The notes: generated by a model not told the origin, from the letters alone. 64,000 nucleotides of DNA from JAUIAI01 sp041396685 (GCA_041396685.1 JAWKYD010000019.1:62001-126000), one strand, 5' to 3'. Shown: positions 45,961 through 55,035, counted from the first letter of the stretch. Made by a program: numbers and translations.

Positions 45961-46731
45961 TCAAGGCGCCTTCGCGGCGCGCGCGGCCTGATCGCGCGCG
46001 GCGCGTACCTTCTCTGCCGTCTGATTGAACAGCAGCGCGCGGCGCGCGGCCGCCTGCTCGGGCGTGAGATCGAGATTGCGTTTCTCCTCGAGCACGGCGC
46101 GGCCCCGAACGGCGGCCTCGCGCTTGCCGACCTCGTCGATCCAGCGCTTGACATTGGGAAAACGCTGCCAGATGTCGTCACCCATCAGCCGGCGCAGCAG
46201 CATCGCCCACGGCCAGCTGGCGATGTCGGCAATCGTGTATTCGGCGCCGGCAAGATAGGCGTTGACGCCCAACTGCGCGTCCATGACCCCGCACAGGCGG
46301 TCGACCTCGCCGACGAAGCGCTGACGGCCATACTCGAGCTGCGCGGGATCGTCGACGATGTTCCTGGCGTAACCCTTGAAGTGATTGGCATTGCCCATCA
46401 TCGGCCCGAGGTTGGCCATCTGCCAGTGCACCCACTGCAACACGCGATATTTGCCCGCCGTGTCGTGCGGCAGGAAGCGGCCGGTCTTCTCGGCGAGATA
46501 CTCGAGAATGGCGCCGGATTCGAAGATGGCCAGCGGTGCACCACCGCCGAGCGGCTCGTGATCGACGATTGCGGGCATGCGATTGTTCGGGCTGATGCGC
46601 AGGAACTCGGCCGTGAATTGTTCGCCCGCGCCGATATCGACCGGAATCACGCCGTAGGCCAGACCGCATTCCTCGAGCATGATCGAGATTTTCCAGCCGT
46701 TGGGCGTGGGCCAGTAGTAGAGATCGATCAT
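45961..46731 (-). CDS. Glutathione S-transferase (Nu/YfcG-like)
   Basis: This is a 256-residue two-domain GST. The thioredoxin-like N-domain has IDLYYWPTPNGWKISIMLEECGLAYGVIPVDIGAGEQF, NNRMPAIVDHEPLGGGAPLAIFESGAILEYLAEK (the cis-Pro and glutathione-binding ES), and the helical C-domain has VLQWVHWQMANLGPMMGNANHF and YTIADIASWPW. This fits the YfcG/Nu class that reduces disulfides. The C-terminal 40 residues are an Ala/Arg-rich extension. The ATG is at 46731. It converges on the giant gene and diverges from the VOC gene across structured element A. Confidence 0.95.
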   Translation of the reverse strand: MIDLYYWPTPNGWKISIMLEECGLAYGVIPVDIGAGEQFTAEFLRISPNNRMPAIVDHEPLGGGAPLAIFESGAILEYLAEKTGRFLPHDTAGKYRVLQWVHWQMANLGPMMGNANHFKGYARNIVDDPAQLEYGRQRFVGEVDRLCGVMDAQLGVNAYLAGAEYTIADIASWPWAMLLRRLMGDDIWQRFPNVKRWIDEVGKREAAVRGRAVLEEKRNLDLTPEQAAARRALLFNQTAEKVRAARDQAARAAKAP

Positions 46732-46840
46732 GACGACTGCCTTTGGTTGCCTGATGATCCCCGCATCATAGAGCGTCGCCGCGTCGCCACGTCGCCACGT
46801 CTGCGCGTCTGCGCTTCTGCGTCTCCCACTTGCTTTCGGA

Positions 46841-47068
46841 GGTCGCTTCGCCGGGCGCGGCGGGTGTGCTTCGCGCTCGCTTAGCTGGCGAGCCGGCGCC
46901 AAGGCGCCGGTTCCGCGCTGCGGGCGCCATGGGGCGGGCCGAGCGCAAACTCGCTCCGCTTCGCTGCGCTCAGACATGCGCTCGGCTTTTTCCGCCCCAT
47001 GGCGTCCTCGCGCGCTCGCCAGATGCGCTCGCACGAAGCACACCCGCCACGCCCGGCGACATTTTGGG
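46841..47068 (+). repeat. Structured palindromic element, copy A
   Basis: This 228-bp intergenic element folds into nested helices. An outer 25-bp stem (46849-46873 with 47034-47058) has one C/A mismatch. Inside are GCTGGCGAG/CTCGCCAG (46884 with 47014), a GC hairpin (46893-46910), a perfect 13-bp stem (46925-46937 with 46992-47004) and a 9-bp stem (46938-46946 with 46978-46986). The terminal 31-nt loop contains ACTCGCTCCGCTTCGCTGCG. It is flanked by GGTCGCTT and ACATTTTGGG. The rest of the 517-bp gap (46732-47248) has no gene I can support. An inverted copy lies at 47864-48100. Confidence 0.88.
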
Positions 47069-47248
47069 AGATCGGTGTTTTCGCCCGGTATTGGTGGTGG
47101 GAAGGTCGTCTTCCGACACCCGAGTCGGGCAGAGGCGATTGCCACACACGTGATGGGCGCATGGCCGAACCGGCTTTGCGGCCCGCCGCCAACGGCAGCT
47201 TGGGGACTGACGTATGCTGCCAGCATGCTTCTTGGAATCGAGGATGAC

Positions 47249-47758
47249 ATGAGTCAGACGACGTTTCGGATGGGACGTCTCGATCACGTCCATATTCGCG
47301 TGCCCGACCGTGAGAAGGCGGCACAGTGGTACGCGGAAACGCTGGGCTTCGAGGCGGTCGACAGGTTCGAGTTCTGGGCCAAAGGCTTTGACGGTGGCCC
47401 GCTGCAGATGTCGGCGGATGGTGGCAAGACCATGCTCGCGCTGTTCGAAGCCACCGACGGGCATCCCATGATTGCGCAGCAGACCGGAATCGCTTTCAGC
47501 GTCGATGCCGAGAGCTTCGTGGCGTTCGCGCGATCGCTGCCCAACGGCATCGATGGCCCCGCCGGAAAGCCGCTTTGCATCGATGATGTCGTCGACTTCG
47601 ACATGTGCTGGGCCTACGACTTCGCCGACCCCTGGGGCAACCGTTTCGAGCTCAATTGCTACGAGTACGAGCGCATCAGGGCCGAGCTCATCGAAGCAGA
47701 CGATGTCAAGCCGGTGCGTTACTGGCCGCGCGAACTATACGAACGCTTTCAACGCTGA
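47249..47758 (+). CDS. VOC (glyoxalase/bleomycin-resistance) family protein
   Basis: This is a 169-residue protein with the vicinal-oxygen-chelate fold: RLDHVHIRVPDREKAAQWYAETLGFEAVD, then LALFEA, IAFSVDAESFVAFARSL, and YDFADPWGNRFELNCYEYERI. Candidate metal ligands are His in DHVHI and Glu in FELNCYE. The family covers lyases, dioxygenases and resistance proteins; the substrate is unknown. The ATG at 47249 has GAGGA upstream; an in-frame ATG at 47225 is possible. It lies exactly between two inverted structured elements, which is unusual and may mean that the gene and its flanks moved together. Confidence 0.88.
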   Translation: MSQTTFRMGRLDHVHIRVPDREKAAQWYAETLGFEAVDRFEFWAKGFDGGPLQMSADGGKTMLALFEATDGHPMIAQQTGIAFSVDAESFVAFARSLPNGIDGPAGKPLCIDDVVDFDMCWAYDFADPWGNRFELNCYEYERIRAELIEADDVKPVRYWPRELYERFQR

Positions 47759-47863
47759 GAGCCACGCCCCCGAAGCCCGGATTCCGCTTCTTTTACGCCT
47801 ACGACTCTGCTTCGCAGGATAGACCCCTGCAGCTCGATCAAATAGGCGGCAAGCATTCCCCTG

Positions 47864-48100
47864 CCCCAGATGTCGCCATGCGTGGCGCCTGAGTCGCTGA
47901 GAGCGCATCTGGCGAGCGCGCGAGGACGCTCTCGGGCGGAAAAAGGCGGGCGCATGTCTGAGCGTAGCGAAGCGGAGCGAAGCGGAGCGAGTTTGCGCCC
48001 GACCCGCCCGAGAGCGCCCGCAGCGCGGAACCGGCGCCAACGGCGCCGGCTCGCCAGCTAAGCGAGCAGCGACTCAGGCGCCGCGCATGGCGAAGCGACC
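47864..48100 (-). repeat. Structured palindromic element, copy B (inverted)
   Basis: On the minus strand this copy matches element A in order, lengths and flanks (GGGTCGCTT ... ACATCTGGGG). The outer 25-bp stem (47874-47898 with 48068-48092) has the C/A mismatch at the same position as A, although about half of its bases differ. The 13-bp stem reads CGCTCTCGGGCGG with its exact complement (47927-47939 with 48004-48016), where A has CGCCATGGGGCGG. The GC hairpin (48031-48049) has a GTT loop instead of AA. The loop is 10 nt longer by duplication of CCGCTTCGCT. The element fills most of the 350-bp gap between the VOC and glycosyltransferase genes. Confidence 0.88.
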
Positions 48101-48108
48101 CGGCAGCC

Positions 48109-48801
48109 TCAGTCACCCCACTTGGCGCGATAGGTCCGCAAGCCCTCGAGCCAGGGCTCGGTGCCGAAGGCGCCGCCGCTCTGATGCGTCAGGCCGATGG
48201 GCCAGGTGCCCAGGCGCAGGCCGGCGGCGCGCACCGTGCGACAAAAATCGATGTCGTAGAAGTGGAAGCGAAAGCGCGCATCGAAACGACAGTCGTGGCT
48301 GCGCAGCGTGCTCGCACGTCCGGCCAGCATCACCCCGTCGAGCAACTCGCACGCCGCCGGCGTCGGACCATAGCGGGTCACTTTGCCGAACGCCTGCTGA
48401 CCGTGGCCGACCATGCCGCTCAAATGCTCGGGCGCGTCCCAGGTGAACGTCATGTTCGTGAACGCCCAGCCCGGCTGGCCGCGCAGCCGGCGGCGATTGC
48501 CGGCCACGCCGATCACATCGTAGGCATCGCAGCCGGCGATGACGCGCTCGGCGAACAGAAGATCGTCGATCCAGACATCGTCGTGAATGAAGACCAACAG
48601 CCCGTCGACCGCCGCATTGGCGATCAGCTCGTTGTAGATCTCGGGCAGACCGCGCCCGTTGTCATACGCGATCCAGGGGACCAGGCGCGGGTCACCGGCC
48701 AGGCGGCGCAGCGACATGCCGAGCGCCGTCTCGGCCCAGAAGGCATCCTTGTCGCGCCGCGTGGCGCTGACCAGGTGCACGCGCAGACCGTCGTCGATCA
48801 T
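48109..48801 (-). CDS. GT2-like glycosyltransferase
   Basis: This is a 230-residue protein, last gene of the type I secretion operon. It begins LRVHLVSATRRDKDAFWAETALGMSL and has YNELIANAAVDGLLVFIHDDVWIDDLLF, where HDD would be the DxD-type nucleotide-sugar site, then VIGVAGNRRR, ACELLDGVMLAGRAS, and FHFYDIDFCRTVRAAG with a typical acceptor-side Asp. It resembles small GT2 enzymes. There is no membrane segment, so it would act in the cytoplasm. Its start overlaps the methyltransferase stop (ATGA, 48798-48801). Genes of this type in secretion loci often modify the secreted protein or a cell-surface glycan; here the target is unknown. Confidence 0.85.
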   Translation of the reverse strand: MIDDGLRVHLVSATRRDKDAFWAETALGMSLRRLAGDPRLVPWIAYDNGRGLPEIYNELIANAAVDGLLVFIHDDVWIDDLLFAERVIAGCDAYDVIGVAGNRRRLRGQPGWAFTNMTFTWDAPEHLSGMVGHGQQAFGKVTRYGPTPAACELLDGVMLAGRASTLRSHDCRFDARFRFHFYDIDFCRTVRAAGLRLGTWPIGLTHQSGGAFGTEPWLEGLRTYRAKWGD

Positions 48802-49466
48802 TGCGGCACGACCCTGAACACGTACTGAAACGGTGTGGCATCCTGTGCCGCGAGTTCGGGGTCCAGGTCCGTCAGCCTGGCGAAGGCCCGCACCGCTTCC
48901 AGATAGCGATCCTGATCGGGCAGCTGCAACTGCCGGGTCAGGCCCTGCGCCACATGCCAGCCGGTCTGCGCGAACATCTCGAGCAGGGTCACACGGGTGA
49001 ACCAGCGGATGTGGGTGCGGTCCATCAGCCCGCTGTCTTCGTAGCGGAAATTGCCCGACACCAGACGCCACTGAACGCTCCAGTGCTGAGCGTTGGGCAC
49101 GCAGGCGACCAGGCAGCCATCGTCCGGGATCGCCGCGCGGATGCGCCGCAACAGCGCCCACGGATCGCGCAGATGCTCGAGGCAGTCGCCGAACACCCAG
49201 CAGTCGCTGGGCAGCAGCCTGGCGAAGGTCGCGTCATCGAAACCTTCGATATCACCGGCCATCGCCAGATCACAGTGACCGGCGGCCACCTCGGCATAGG
49301 CGGGGTCGATATCCACGCCGGCCACGTGCACGCCGGGCTGACGCGCGTGCAGGGCGCGCGCCAGCTGGCCATGCATGCAGCCGACGTCGACCACTCGTCG
49401 AGCCTGGTCCGGAATCATCGCCAGCAGCTCGGGATTGGCATGATCGTGTGCGGGAGTCTGGTTCAT
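48798..49466 (-). CDS. SAM-dependent methyltransferase, class I
   Basis: This is a 222-residue methyltransferase. Motif I is VVDVGCMHGQLARAL, followed by VAGVDIDPAYAEVA, FGDCLEHLRDPWALLRRIRAAIPDDGCLVACVPN, WSVQWRLVSGNFRYEDSGLMDRTHIRWFTRVTLLEMF. The C-terminal half matches methyltransferases seen with glycosyltransferases (sugar or glycan methylation). It is coupled to the downstream glycosyltransferase and follows the TolC gene by about 110 bp. Confidence 0.88.
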   Translation of the reverse strand: MNQTPAHDHANPELLAMIPDQARRVVDVGCMHGQLARALHARQPGVHVAGVDIDPAYAEVAAGHCDLAMAGDIEGFDDATFARLLPSDCWVFGDCLEHLRDPWALLRRIRAAIPDDGCLVACVPNAQHWSVQWRLVSGNFRYEDSGLMDRTHIRWFTRVTLLEMFAQTGWHVAQGLTRQLQLPDQDRYLEAVRAFARLTDLDPELAAQDATPFQYVFRVVPQ

Positions 49467-49577
49467 CGAAAGCAGATCGGGTTCATGGCATCGAATGTCG
49501 GATCCGGGCCGTCGGGATCGCTTGCGGCGAACCGATCGAGCCCAGGGGATTTGGTCGAAGCGGCTTCGTGCGCACCC

Positions 49578-51035
49578 TCATCGCGCCGGCCTGTCGCCCG
49601 CCGGCGTTTCTTCGCCCAGCCAGGCATCGAGACCCGGTCCGAGCGCCCACAGGCGGGCCACCGCCTCCTGGGCGTCGTGCAACGCGTCGACCTGACTGAT
49701 ACGCAACCCGTAGTGGTCCTGCTCGGCCGAGATGACGTCGAACAGCGAGCGCCGGCCCATGGTCCGCCACTGCTCCAACGTGAAACGGCGCAGTAGATCG
49801 CTGTTCTCCAGGATCGCATCGACGTCGTCCATGCGCGCGAACGACGCCCGCGCGCGTTCGCGGGTCTGGGCCAGATCGGACAGGCGCTCGGCCACGGCAT
49901 CGTCGACCCTGGCCTGCAAGGCCTGTTCGCGCAGCACGCCGGCATCGATCTGAGGGGCTCTTGTCAGGTCCAACACCGGCAGACTCAGCGTGAGGGCTGC
50001 GCGCCACTCGGTGCTGTCCTGCGTTCCGGAACTCTGCAGGTGCCGCAGCCGCCAATCGAGTTGCGGCAGTCGCTCGGCGCGCAGGGCGCGCGTACGCGCT
50101 TGTTCCGCGCGCAGACGTGATTGCAGCGTCAGGATCGCGGCGTTGCCGCTCATCTGTGACTCGACCGCGGCCGGCGGCGGCGACTCCCGCAGCAGCGTCG
50201 TCAAACCCTCGAGTTCGGGCAGCGGATCACCGATCAGCTGCATCAGTCGCAGCTCGACCTCGGTCTTGGCGGCGCGCGAGCGCTCGCGCGCGAGTGCGAG
50301 TTGCTGAATGGACTTGAGCGCCTGAACCCGTTCGCTGGCGCGGCCTGGGTCGGCCTTGGCGATCACCTCGATCGCATCGGCCAGGCACTGCATGCGCGCC
50401 ATGTGCTGACCGTAGACCTGCTCGTGCTTATAGAAGCGACTGCGCTCGAGCGCCGCCGTGATCGTCAGCCGTTCGAGTTCACGCGACAGGTTCAGCGCAT
50501 CGAGGCGCGCGGCCTCGGCCTGCTGGCGCTGCGCTTCGGTCAGTGCGCCGAGCCTGCCGCCGTCGTAGAGTGGTGCGCCGAGATCGACCGCGACACTGTG
50601 TTCACCGAAGGTGCGGGCCGGCTGTCCCTCGATGTCGACCCCGGCACGGCCGGCACTGGCAGACAAGGTCATGCGCGGCCAGCGCGCGGCGCCGACCGCC
50701 GCCACACCAGCCGTCTCGGCCCTGGCCAGGAGCTGCGCCGCGCCCAGCGCGCGCGAGCGCTCGCGAACGCGCTGCAACAGCTCGCCGACGAGCCCGCGGG
50801 CGCGCTCATCGAGTTCGGGCGAGGATCCGTAGAGCACCGGTGAAAGTCGCGTAGCGCGCGAGTTGCAGTCCAGCGCATAGACGCTGCCGCTGACCATGAT
50901 CAGAGCCACGGCGATCAGGGCGCGTACGACTTGGTGGGCGCGGCGACGCACGCGCCCCGTGCCACGCACGCCGCGCAGAACACGGCGATGCACGAGAAGA
51001 CTAACGGCAGATGCTTTGCGGCGACGGTGCTTCAT
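49578..51035 (-). CDS. TolC-family outer-membrane channel of a type I secretion system
   Basis: This is a 485-residue protein with a long, basic N-terminus followed by a signal segment (VVRALIAVALIMVSGSVYA). The long helical repeats are typical of the outer-membrane efflux family: RARGLVGELLQRVRERSRALGAAQLLARAETAGVAAVGAARWPRMTLSASAG, LYDGGRLGALTEAQRQQAEAARLDAL, and late RRSLFDVISAEQDHYGLRISQVDALHDAQEAVARLWAL. It forms the outer channel with the HlyD and ABC proteins encoded just upstream. The ATG at 51035 is chosen; the first 35 residues may be untranslated if a later start is used. Confidence 0.92.
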   Translation of the reverse strand: MKHRRRKASAVSLLVHRRVLRGVRGTGRVRRRAHQVVRALIAVALIMVSGSVYALDCNSRATRLSPVLYGSSPELDERARGLVGELLQRVRERSRALGAAQLLARAETAGVAAVGAARWPRMTLSASAGRAGVDIEGQPARTFGEHSVAVDLGAPLYDGGRLGALTEAQRQQAEAARLDALNLSRELERLTITAALERSRFYKHEQVYGQHMARMQCLADAIEVIAKADPGRASERVQALKSIQQLALARERSRAAKTEVELRLMQLIGDPLPELEGLTTLLRESPPPAAVESQMSGNAAILTLQSRLRAEQARTRALRAERLPQLDWRLRHLQSSGTQDSTEWRAALTLSLPVLDLTRAPQIDAGVLREQALQARVDDAVAERLSDLAQTRERARASFARMDDVDAILENSDLLRRFTLEQWRTMGRRSLFDVISAEQDHYGLRISQVDALHDAQEAVARLWALGPGLDAWLGEETPAGDRPAR

Positions 51036-51187
51036 CGACGGATTCCGGGCTGGGCGGTCGTCGCTCAAGTACAGCGCGACCCGCGCTACGCCGGTTGCGG
51101 AAACAGCCGGGCTTGCACAGTCGAATTCGGCAGGCCGGGCGGAAATCCGCCGCTCGCAGCGGCGGCGCGACCGCCCATCCGTCGCGT

Positions 51188-52420
51188 TCAGGGCGAGCGG
51201 AACGCCTCCTGTCCGCGCAACATGGGCCTGAGCAGGAAACTGAGCACGGTGCGATCACTGGTCGTGATCTCGACGGTCCCGGTCATGCCCGGCCGCAGTG
51301 GCAGCGACTCGCCGTGGCTCGACAGCCCCGCACCGATGGGGCTCAGATGCGCGCGATAGTAGGTACCGCCGGCGATCCGGTTCGGGCCTTCGTCCGCGAT
51401 CGCGTCGGGGCCGATCGCATCGACGCGGGCCTCGAGCGCGCCATAGGTCGTGTACTCGTAGGCCGACAGCTTGACCAGCGCCGTCTGCCCCTCGCGCACG
51501 AAGCCGACATCGGCCGGCGTGAGCTTGGCCTCGATGCGCACCGGCCCGTTCACCGGCACGATCTCCATGATCGCCTGCCCGGCCGCCACCACGCCGCCGA
51601 CCGTGCCGATCTGAATACGTTTGACCAGCCCGGTCACCGGCGAGCGCAACACGGTGCGCGCGAGCATGTCCTCGCGCAACACCAGCTGCTCGGCCAGTTG
51701 GGCGAGCTCGGCGCGCACGTTCAGCAACTGCGATGCCACCTCCTGGCGGAAGTGATTGACCCGCTCCTGGGCCTGCAGTTCGAGCTCGTTGAGCTGACGC
51801 CGCAGGCGCATCAGCTCGACCTTCGGCATCAGGCCGTCGGCGGACAGCTTGTTGGCAACCTTCAACTCGTCGCGCGCGAGTTCGATGCTGCGGTCATAGG
51901 CGTTGCGCGCGTCATCGAGCACTCGCTTGCGAATTCGCCAGGCCTCGAGTTCGCCGGCGACCAGGTCGGCGTGATCATCGAGTTCGGTCGGGAACGTCGG
52001 TTCGCGGTCGTCGAGTTCGGCGACCAGCCTTGCCTGGGTCGCCTGCAGGGTACGCCGGCGCGCGGCGGCCTCGTTCTGGATCGCGCCCGCTCGGGTGTCG
52101 TCGAGGCGGGCAAGCGGCTGGCCGGCCGTCACCGCCGCGCCCTCGTCGACCAGGATCTCGCGCAGGATGCCGCCCTCGAGGCTGGCGATCATCTGCACCT
52201 GGCCGTCGGGCACGAGCCGCGCCTCGGCGCGCGTGACCACGTCCACGCGCGCGAAAGCCGACCAGAGCACGGTCGCCACGACGACGGCCGTGATCAGCCA
52301 AAGCACCCAGCGCACACCAGGCTGCGAATCCATCAGCCGCGCGGCCTCGATGCTGCGCATGAAGCGCTGGGCATCGGCGGCCGGCGCCATTGGCGAGTGA
52401 TCGCGGGTTTCGAGGCTCAC
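51188..52420 (-). CDS. HlyD-family periplasmic adaptor of a type I secretion system
   Basis: This is a 410-residue membrane-fusion protein. One N-terminal transmembrane helix (WVLWLITAVVVATVLWSAF) precedes the biotinyl/lipoyl half (ARLVPDGQVQMIASLEGGILREILVDEGAAVTAGQPLARLDD). A long coiled coil follows (LMRLRRQLNELELQAQERVNHFRQEV), then the beta-barrel part (LRSPVTGLVKRIQIGTVGGVVAAGQAIMEIVPV) and the closing LRPGMTGTVEITT. I chose the GTG at 52420, which overlaps the stop codon of the ABC gene (GTGA), the same coupling seen at the start of the ABC gene; an ATG at 52390 is the alternative. Confidence 0.94.
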   Translation of the reverse strand: MSLETRDHSPMAPAADAQRFMRSIEAARLMDSQPGVRWVLWLITAVVVATVLWSAFARVDVVTRAEARLVPDGQVQMIASLEGGILREILVDEGAAVTAGQPLARLDDTRAGAIQNEAAARRRTLQATQARLVAELDDREPTFPTELDDHADLVAGELEAWRIRKRVLDDARNAYDRSIELARDELKVANKLSADGLMPKVELMRLRRQLNELELQAQERVNHFRQEVASQLLNVRAELAQLAEQLVLREDMLARTVLRSPVTGLVKRIQIGTVGGVVAAGQAIMEIVPVNGPVRIEAKLTPADVGFVREGQTALVKLSAYEYTTYGALEARVDAIGPDAIADEGPNRIAGGTYYRAHLSPIGAGLSSHGESLPLRPGMTGTVEITTSDRTVLSFLLRPMLRGQEAFRSP

Positions 52421-55035
52421 GGGGGGCTCGTCTCGGTTTGCGGCCGCGTCGACGACGGCCGTACGCTCCCGGCGGCGTCGCGATCGGTCTGCCCGACCGA
52501 CGCGAGCGGTCTGGCGCGGACGCGGAACACGGCCGGCAGTTCGGTGCCGGCGGTCGCGACCCTGGTCGGGGCCGGCGCGGCACCGGCCTGCAACTCGCTG
52601 TGCGGGGCATCGGTCATCGGGTGCGGCCTGGGCCCGGCGCCCGAGCCGGCGGGACGCTGTCCGTTCGCGGCGGCAGGTGCCGCGCCACCGGCAGCGCCGC
52701 CTGACCCGGCTCCTGTCGCGCGCGGGTCGCCACCGCGCCCGGCCAAGGCGGCCAACACCGCATCGCGCGGGCCATCGAGCAGCAGCCGCCCCCCGTCCAG
52801 CACGCATACACGCGTGGCCAGATCCAGCAGCGCCGGCCGATGGGTGACCATCACCACGGTGCTGTCGCCGACGATCGCCCCCAGACGGCGCACGAAGGCC
52901 TGTTCGGACTGCGCATCCATCGACGAGGTGGGCTCGTCCATCAACAACAGCCGTGGCCGCGTCACGAGCGCGCGGGCCAGCGCGACCAGCTGACGCTGGC
53001 CGCCGGAGAGCAGGCCGCCCATCTCGCCGACCGGCATCTCCCAACCCTTCGGATGCTGCGCGACCAGCGCGTCCAGACCCGTGATCGCGGCGACCTCGGC
53101 CAGGCGGCGCGAGTCGATCCAGGCACGGCCGAGCACGATGTTCTCGCGCAGGCTGGCATCGAACAGCCGCGGCTCCTGGGTCACGAAGCCGATGCGGGCG
53201 CGATAGTCGATCGGGTCGATCTGGCGCAGGTCGATGCCGTCGGCCGACACCAGCCCCTCGGTTGGCCGGTACAGGCCGGCCAGCAGTCTCAGCACGGTCG
53301 ACTTGCCGCTGCCGATGCGACCGAGCATCACCATGCGCTCACCCGGGCGGATCTGCAGATCGATGCCGCGCAGCACGGGCGGCGCGGTCTCACCCGGCTC
53401 GGCCGGATACGCAAACGCCACGCCGCGCAATGCGATGGCACCCGACAGGGGCGGGCACGGCAGCGGATTGTCGCGACCCTCGTGTTCGAGCGGCAAGGCC
53501 ATCAGCCGGTCCAACGAGGCCAATGCCGCGCGCGCGCCCTGAAAGCGCGAGGCCAGCGAGACCACCGTCGACAGTGGCGCGATGCCGCGCGCGCCGAGCA
53601 TCACGCAGGCGATCAACGCCCCCGGCGAGAGTTCTCCCGCGTGGATCAGGTAGACGCCCCAGACGAGCGTGACCAGCGTGATCAGCTGTTGCGAGACGGC
53701 CGACACGTTGCTGGCGAAGCTGGATGCGCGGCGCACGCGCATGGTGGCCTCGGCCGAGGCGATCGTCGCCTGCTCGAAGCGGCGCGCGAAAAACCCGGCC
53801 GCACCGGCGACCTTGAGGTCCTCGAGCCCCTCGACCGATTCGACCAGCAGGCTCTGCAGATCGGACTGATGGCGTAGATTCGCCCGCGTGGCGCGGCGCA
53901 GCGAGCGCTGGGCGAGCACGGCCACTCCCACCACCAGCGGCACGGCCATCACGAGGACCCAGCCCAGTTTGCCGCCGATCGCGAAGCTCGCGCTGACGAA
54001 CAGCAGCACGAAGGGGAGATCGGTCAGCGCCGACAGCGATGCCGAGGCGAAGAAATCGCGCACCGTCTCGACCTGCGCCAGGTGGTGCGAATGCGCCCCC
54101 GCCGAGCGCGGTCGATGCTCCATGCGCAAGGCCAGCGTGCGCCGGAACAGCTGCGAGCCGATCAGCAGATCGGCGCGCTTGCCCGCGGTGTCCAGCAAGT
54201 GGCTGCGCAGCTGCCGTGCAGTGAGGTCGAAAGCGAGCGCCACCAGGCCGATGGCGGCCAGCGCCCACAAGGTGACGAAGGCCTGGTGCGGTATCACCCT
54301 GTCGAACACCACCGCGGTGATGATCGCAGTTACCAGCATCAGCACGTTGCTGAGCGTGGCCGCCTGCATCGACGAACGGTAGTAGGGCAGGAAGCGCCGC
54401 ATGGTCGCCCAGAGCCAATGGCGTCCTTCGTTCTGCCAAGGCCCGGCGCCGGCAGCGGGCCGAGCGGCCTCGTTCGGAGGCGTGGCGGCGATCAGGGTGC
54501 CCGCGTAATCGCGCTGCAGTTCCTCCTCGCCGACCCGCCGCGTCACGCCCTCTTGCTCGGGCAGCAGGACATCGAAACGGCGCCCGTCCTCGCCATTCTC
54601 GATCGCGGTCAGCACACAGGCGCCGCCCGCGCCGCGCAGCAGGATCACCGGCAGCAACAAAGGATGGATCGCATCCGGCGCGCGCTCGAGCACGGCGGCT
54701 TCGTAGCCGTTGTCGCGCAGCATGCGAAGCGCATCGTCGGCGCCCAGCGGCAGGGGCGCGCCGCGCTCGGCGAGCAGCGACTCACGCGAGCGGGCACGCC
54801 CGTCGTGGGCCATCAGCCAGGCTACCGCCGCCAATAGCGAGTCCTGCCCGGGCGTGACGAACGCGGCCGACGCCGGGCCGGCGGGGTCGGGTGCGGCGGG
54901 GTCGGACGCGGCGGGGTCGGACCTGGCGGGGTCGGGCCTGGCGGGGTCGGACCTGGCGGGGTCGGGCGCGGCAGCGGTCCGGGCCTCCTCGGGCGCGACC
55001 GCTGGCGCGCCCGGCCCGCCAGCGGCGTTGGTCAC
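52417..55035 (-). CDS. Type I secretion ABC transporter with C39-peptidase-like domain
   Basis: This is an 872-residue LapB/HlyB-type exporter. A variable Asp/Pro/Ala repeat tail is followed by a C39-like domain (about residues 60-190). There the catalytic Cys position reads DSLLAAVAW and the His position GGACVL, so it cannot cleave and is instead a substrate-binding domain. The membrane domain covers about residues 205-490 (LSNVLMLVTAIITAVVFDRVIP onwards). The ATPase domain has Walker A GRIGSGKST, signature LLSGGQRQ, Walker B LLLMDEPTSSMD and the H-loop VTHRPALL. I chose the GTG at 55035 because it overlaps the glycosyltransferase stop codon (GTGA); an in-frame ATG at 55068 would add 11 residues. 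The likely substrate is the giant octapeptide protein. Confidence 0.94.
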   Translation of the reverse strand: MTNAAGGPGAPAVAPEEARTAAAPDPARSDPARPDPARSDPAASDPAAPDPAGPASAAFVTPGQDSLLAAVAWLMAHDGRARSRESLLAERGAPLPLGADDALRMLRDNGYEAAVLERAPDAIHPLLLPVILLRGAGGACVLTAIENGEDGRRFDVLLPEQEGVTRRVGEEELQRDYAGTLIAATPPNEAARPAAGAGPWQNEGRHWLWATMRRFLPYYRSSMQAATLSNVLMLVTAIITAVVFDRVIPHQAFVTLWALAAIGLVALAFDLTARQLRSHLLDTAGKRADLLIGSQLFRRTLALRMEHRPRSAGAHSHHLAQVETVRDFFASASLSALTDLPFVLLFVSASFAIGGKLGWVLVMAVPLVVGVAVLAQRSLRRATRANLRHQSDLQSLLVESVEGLEDLKVAGAAGFFARRFEQATIASAEATMRVRRASSFASNVSAVSQQLITLVTLVWGVYLIHAGELSPGALIACVMLGARGIAPLSTVVSLASRFQGARAALASLDRLMALPLEHEGRDNPLPCPPLSGAIALRGVAFAYPAEPGETAPPVLRGIDLQIRPGERMVMLGRIGSGKSTVLRLLAGLYRPTEGLVSADGIDLRQIDPIDYRARIGFVTQEPRLFDASLRENIVLGRAWIDSRRLAEVAAITGLDALVAQHPKGWEMPVGEMGGLLSGGQRQLVALARALVTRPRLLLMDEPTSSMDAQSEQAFVRRLGAIVGDSTVVMVTHRPALLDLATRVCVLDGGRLLLDGPRDAVLAALAGRGGDPRATGAGSGGAAGGAAPAAANGQRPAGSGAGPRPHPMTDAPHSELQAGAAPAPTRVATAGTELPAVFRVRARPLASVGQTDRDAAGSVRPSSTRPQTETSPP
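54893..54968. repeat. 15-bp tandem repeat in the ABC transporter N-terminus
   Basis: About five copies of a unit like GGGTCGGACCTGGCG (with GGGTCGGGCCTGGCG variants) encode a DPARS/DPARP linker near residues 25-50 of the ABC transporter. The linker precedes the C39-like domain and is presumably flexible. Confidence 0.8.
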
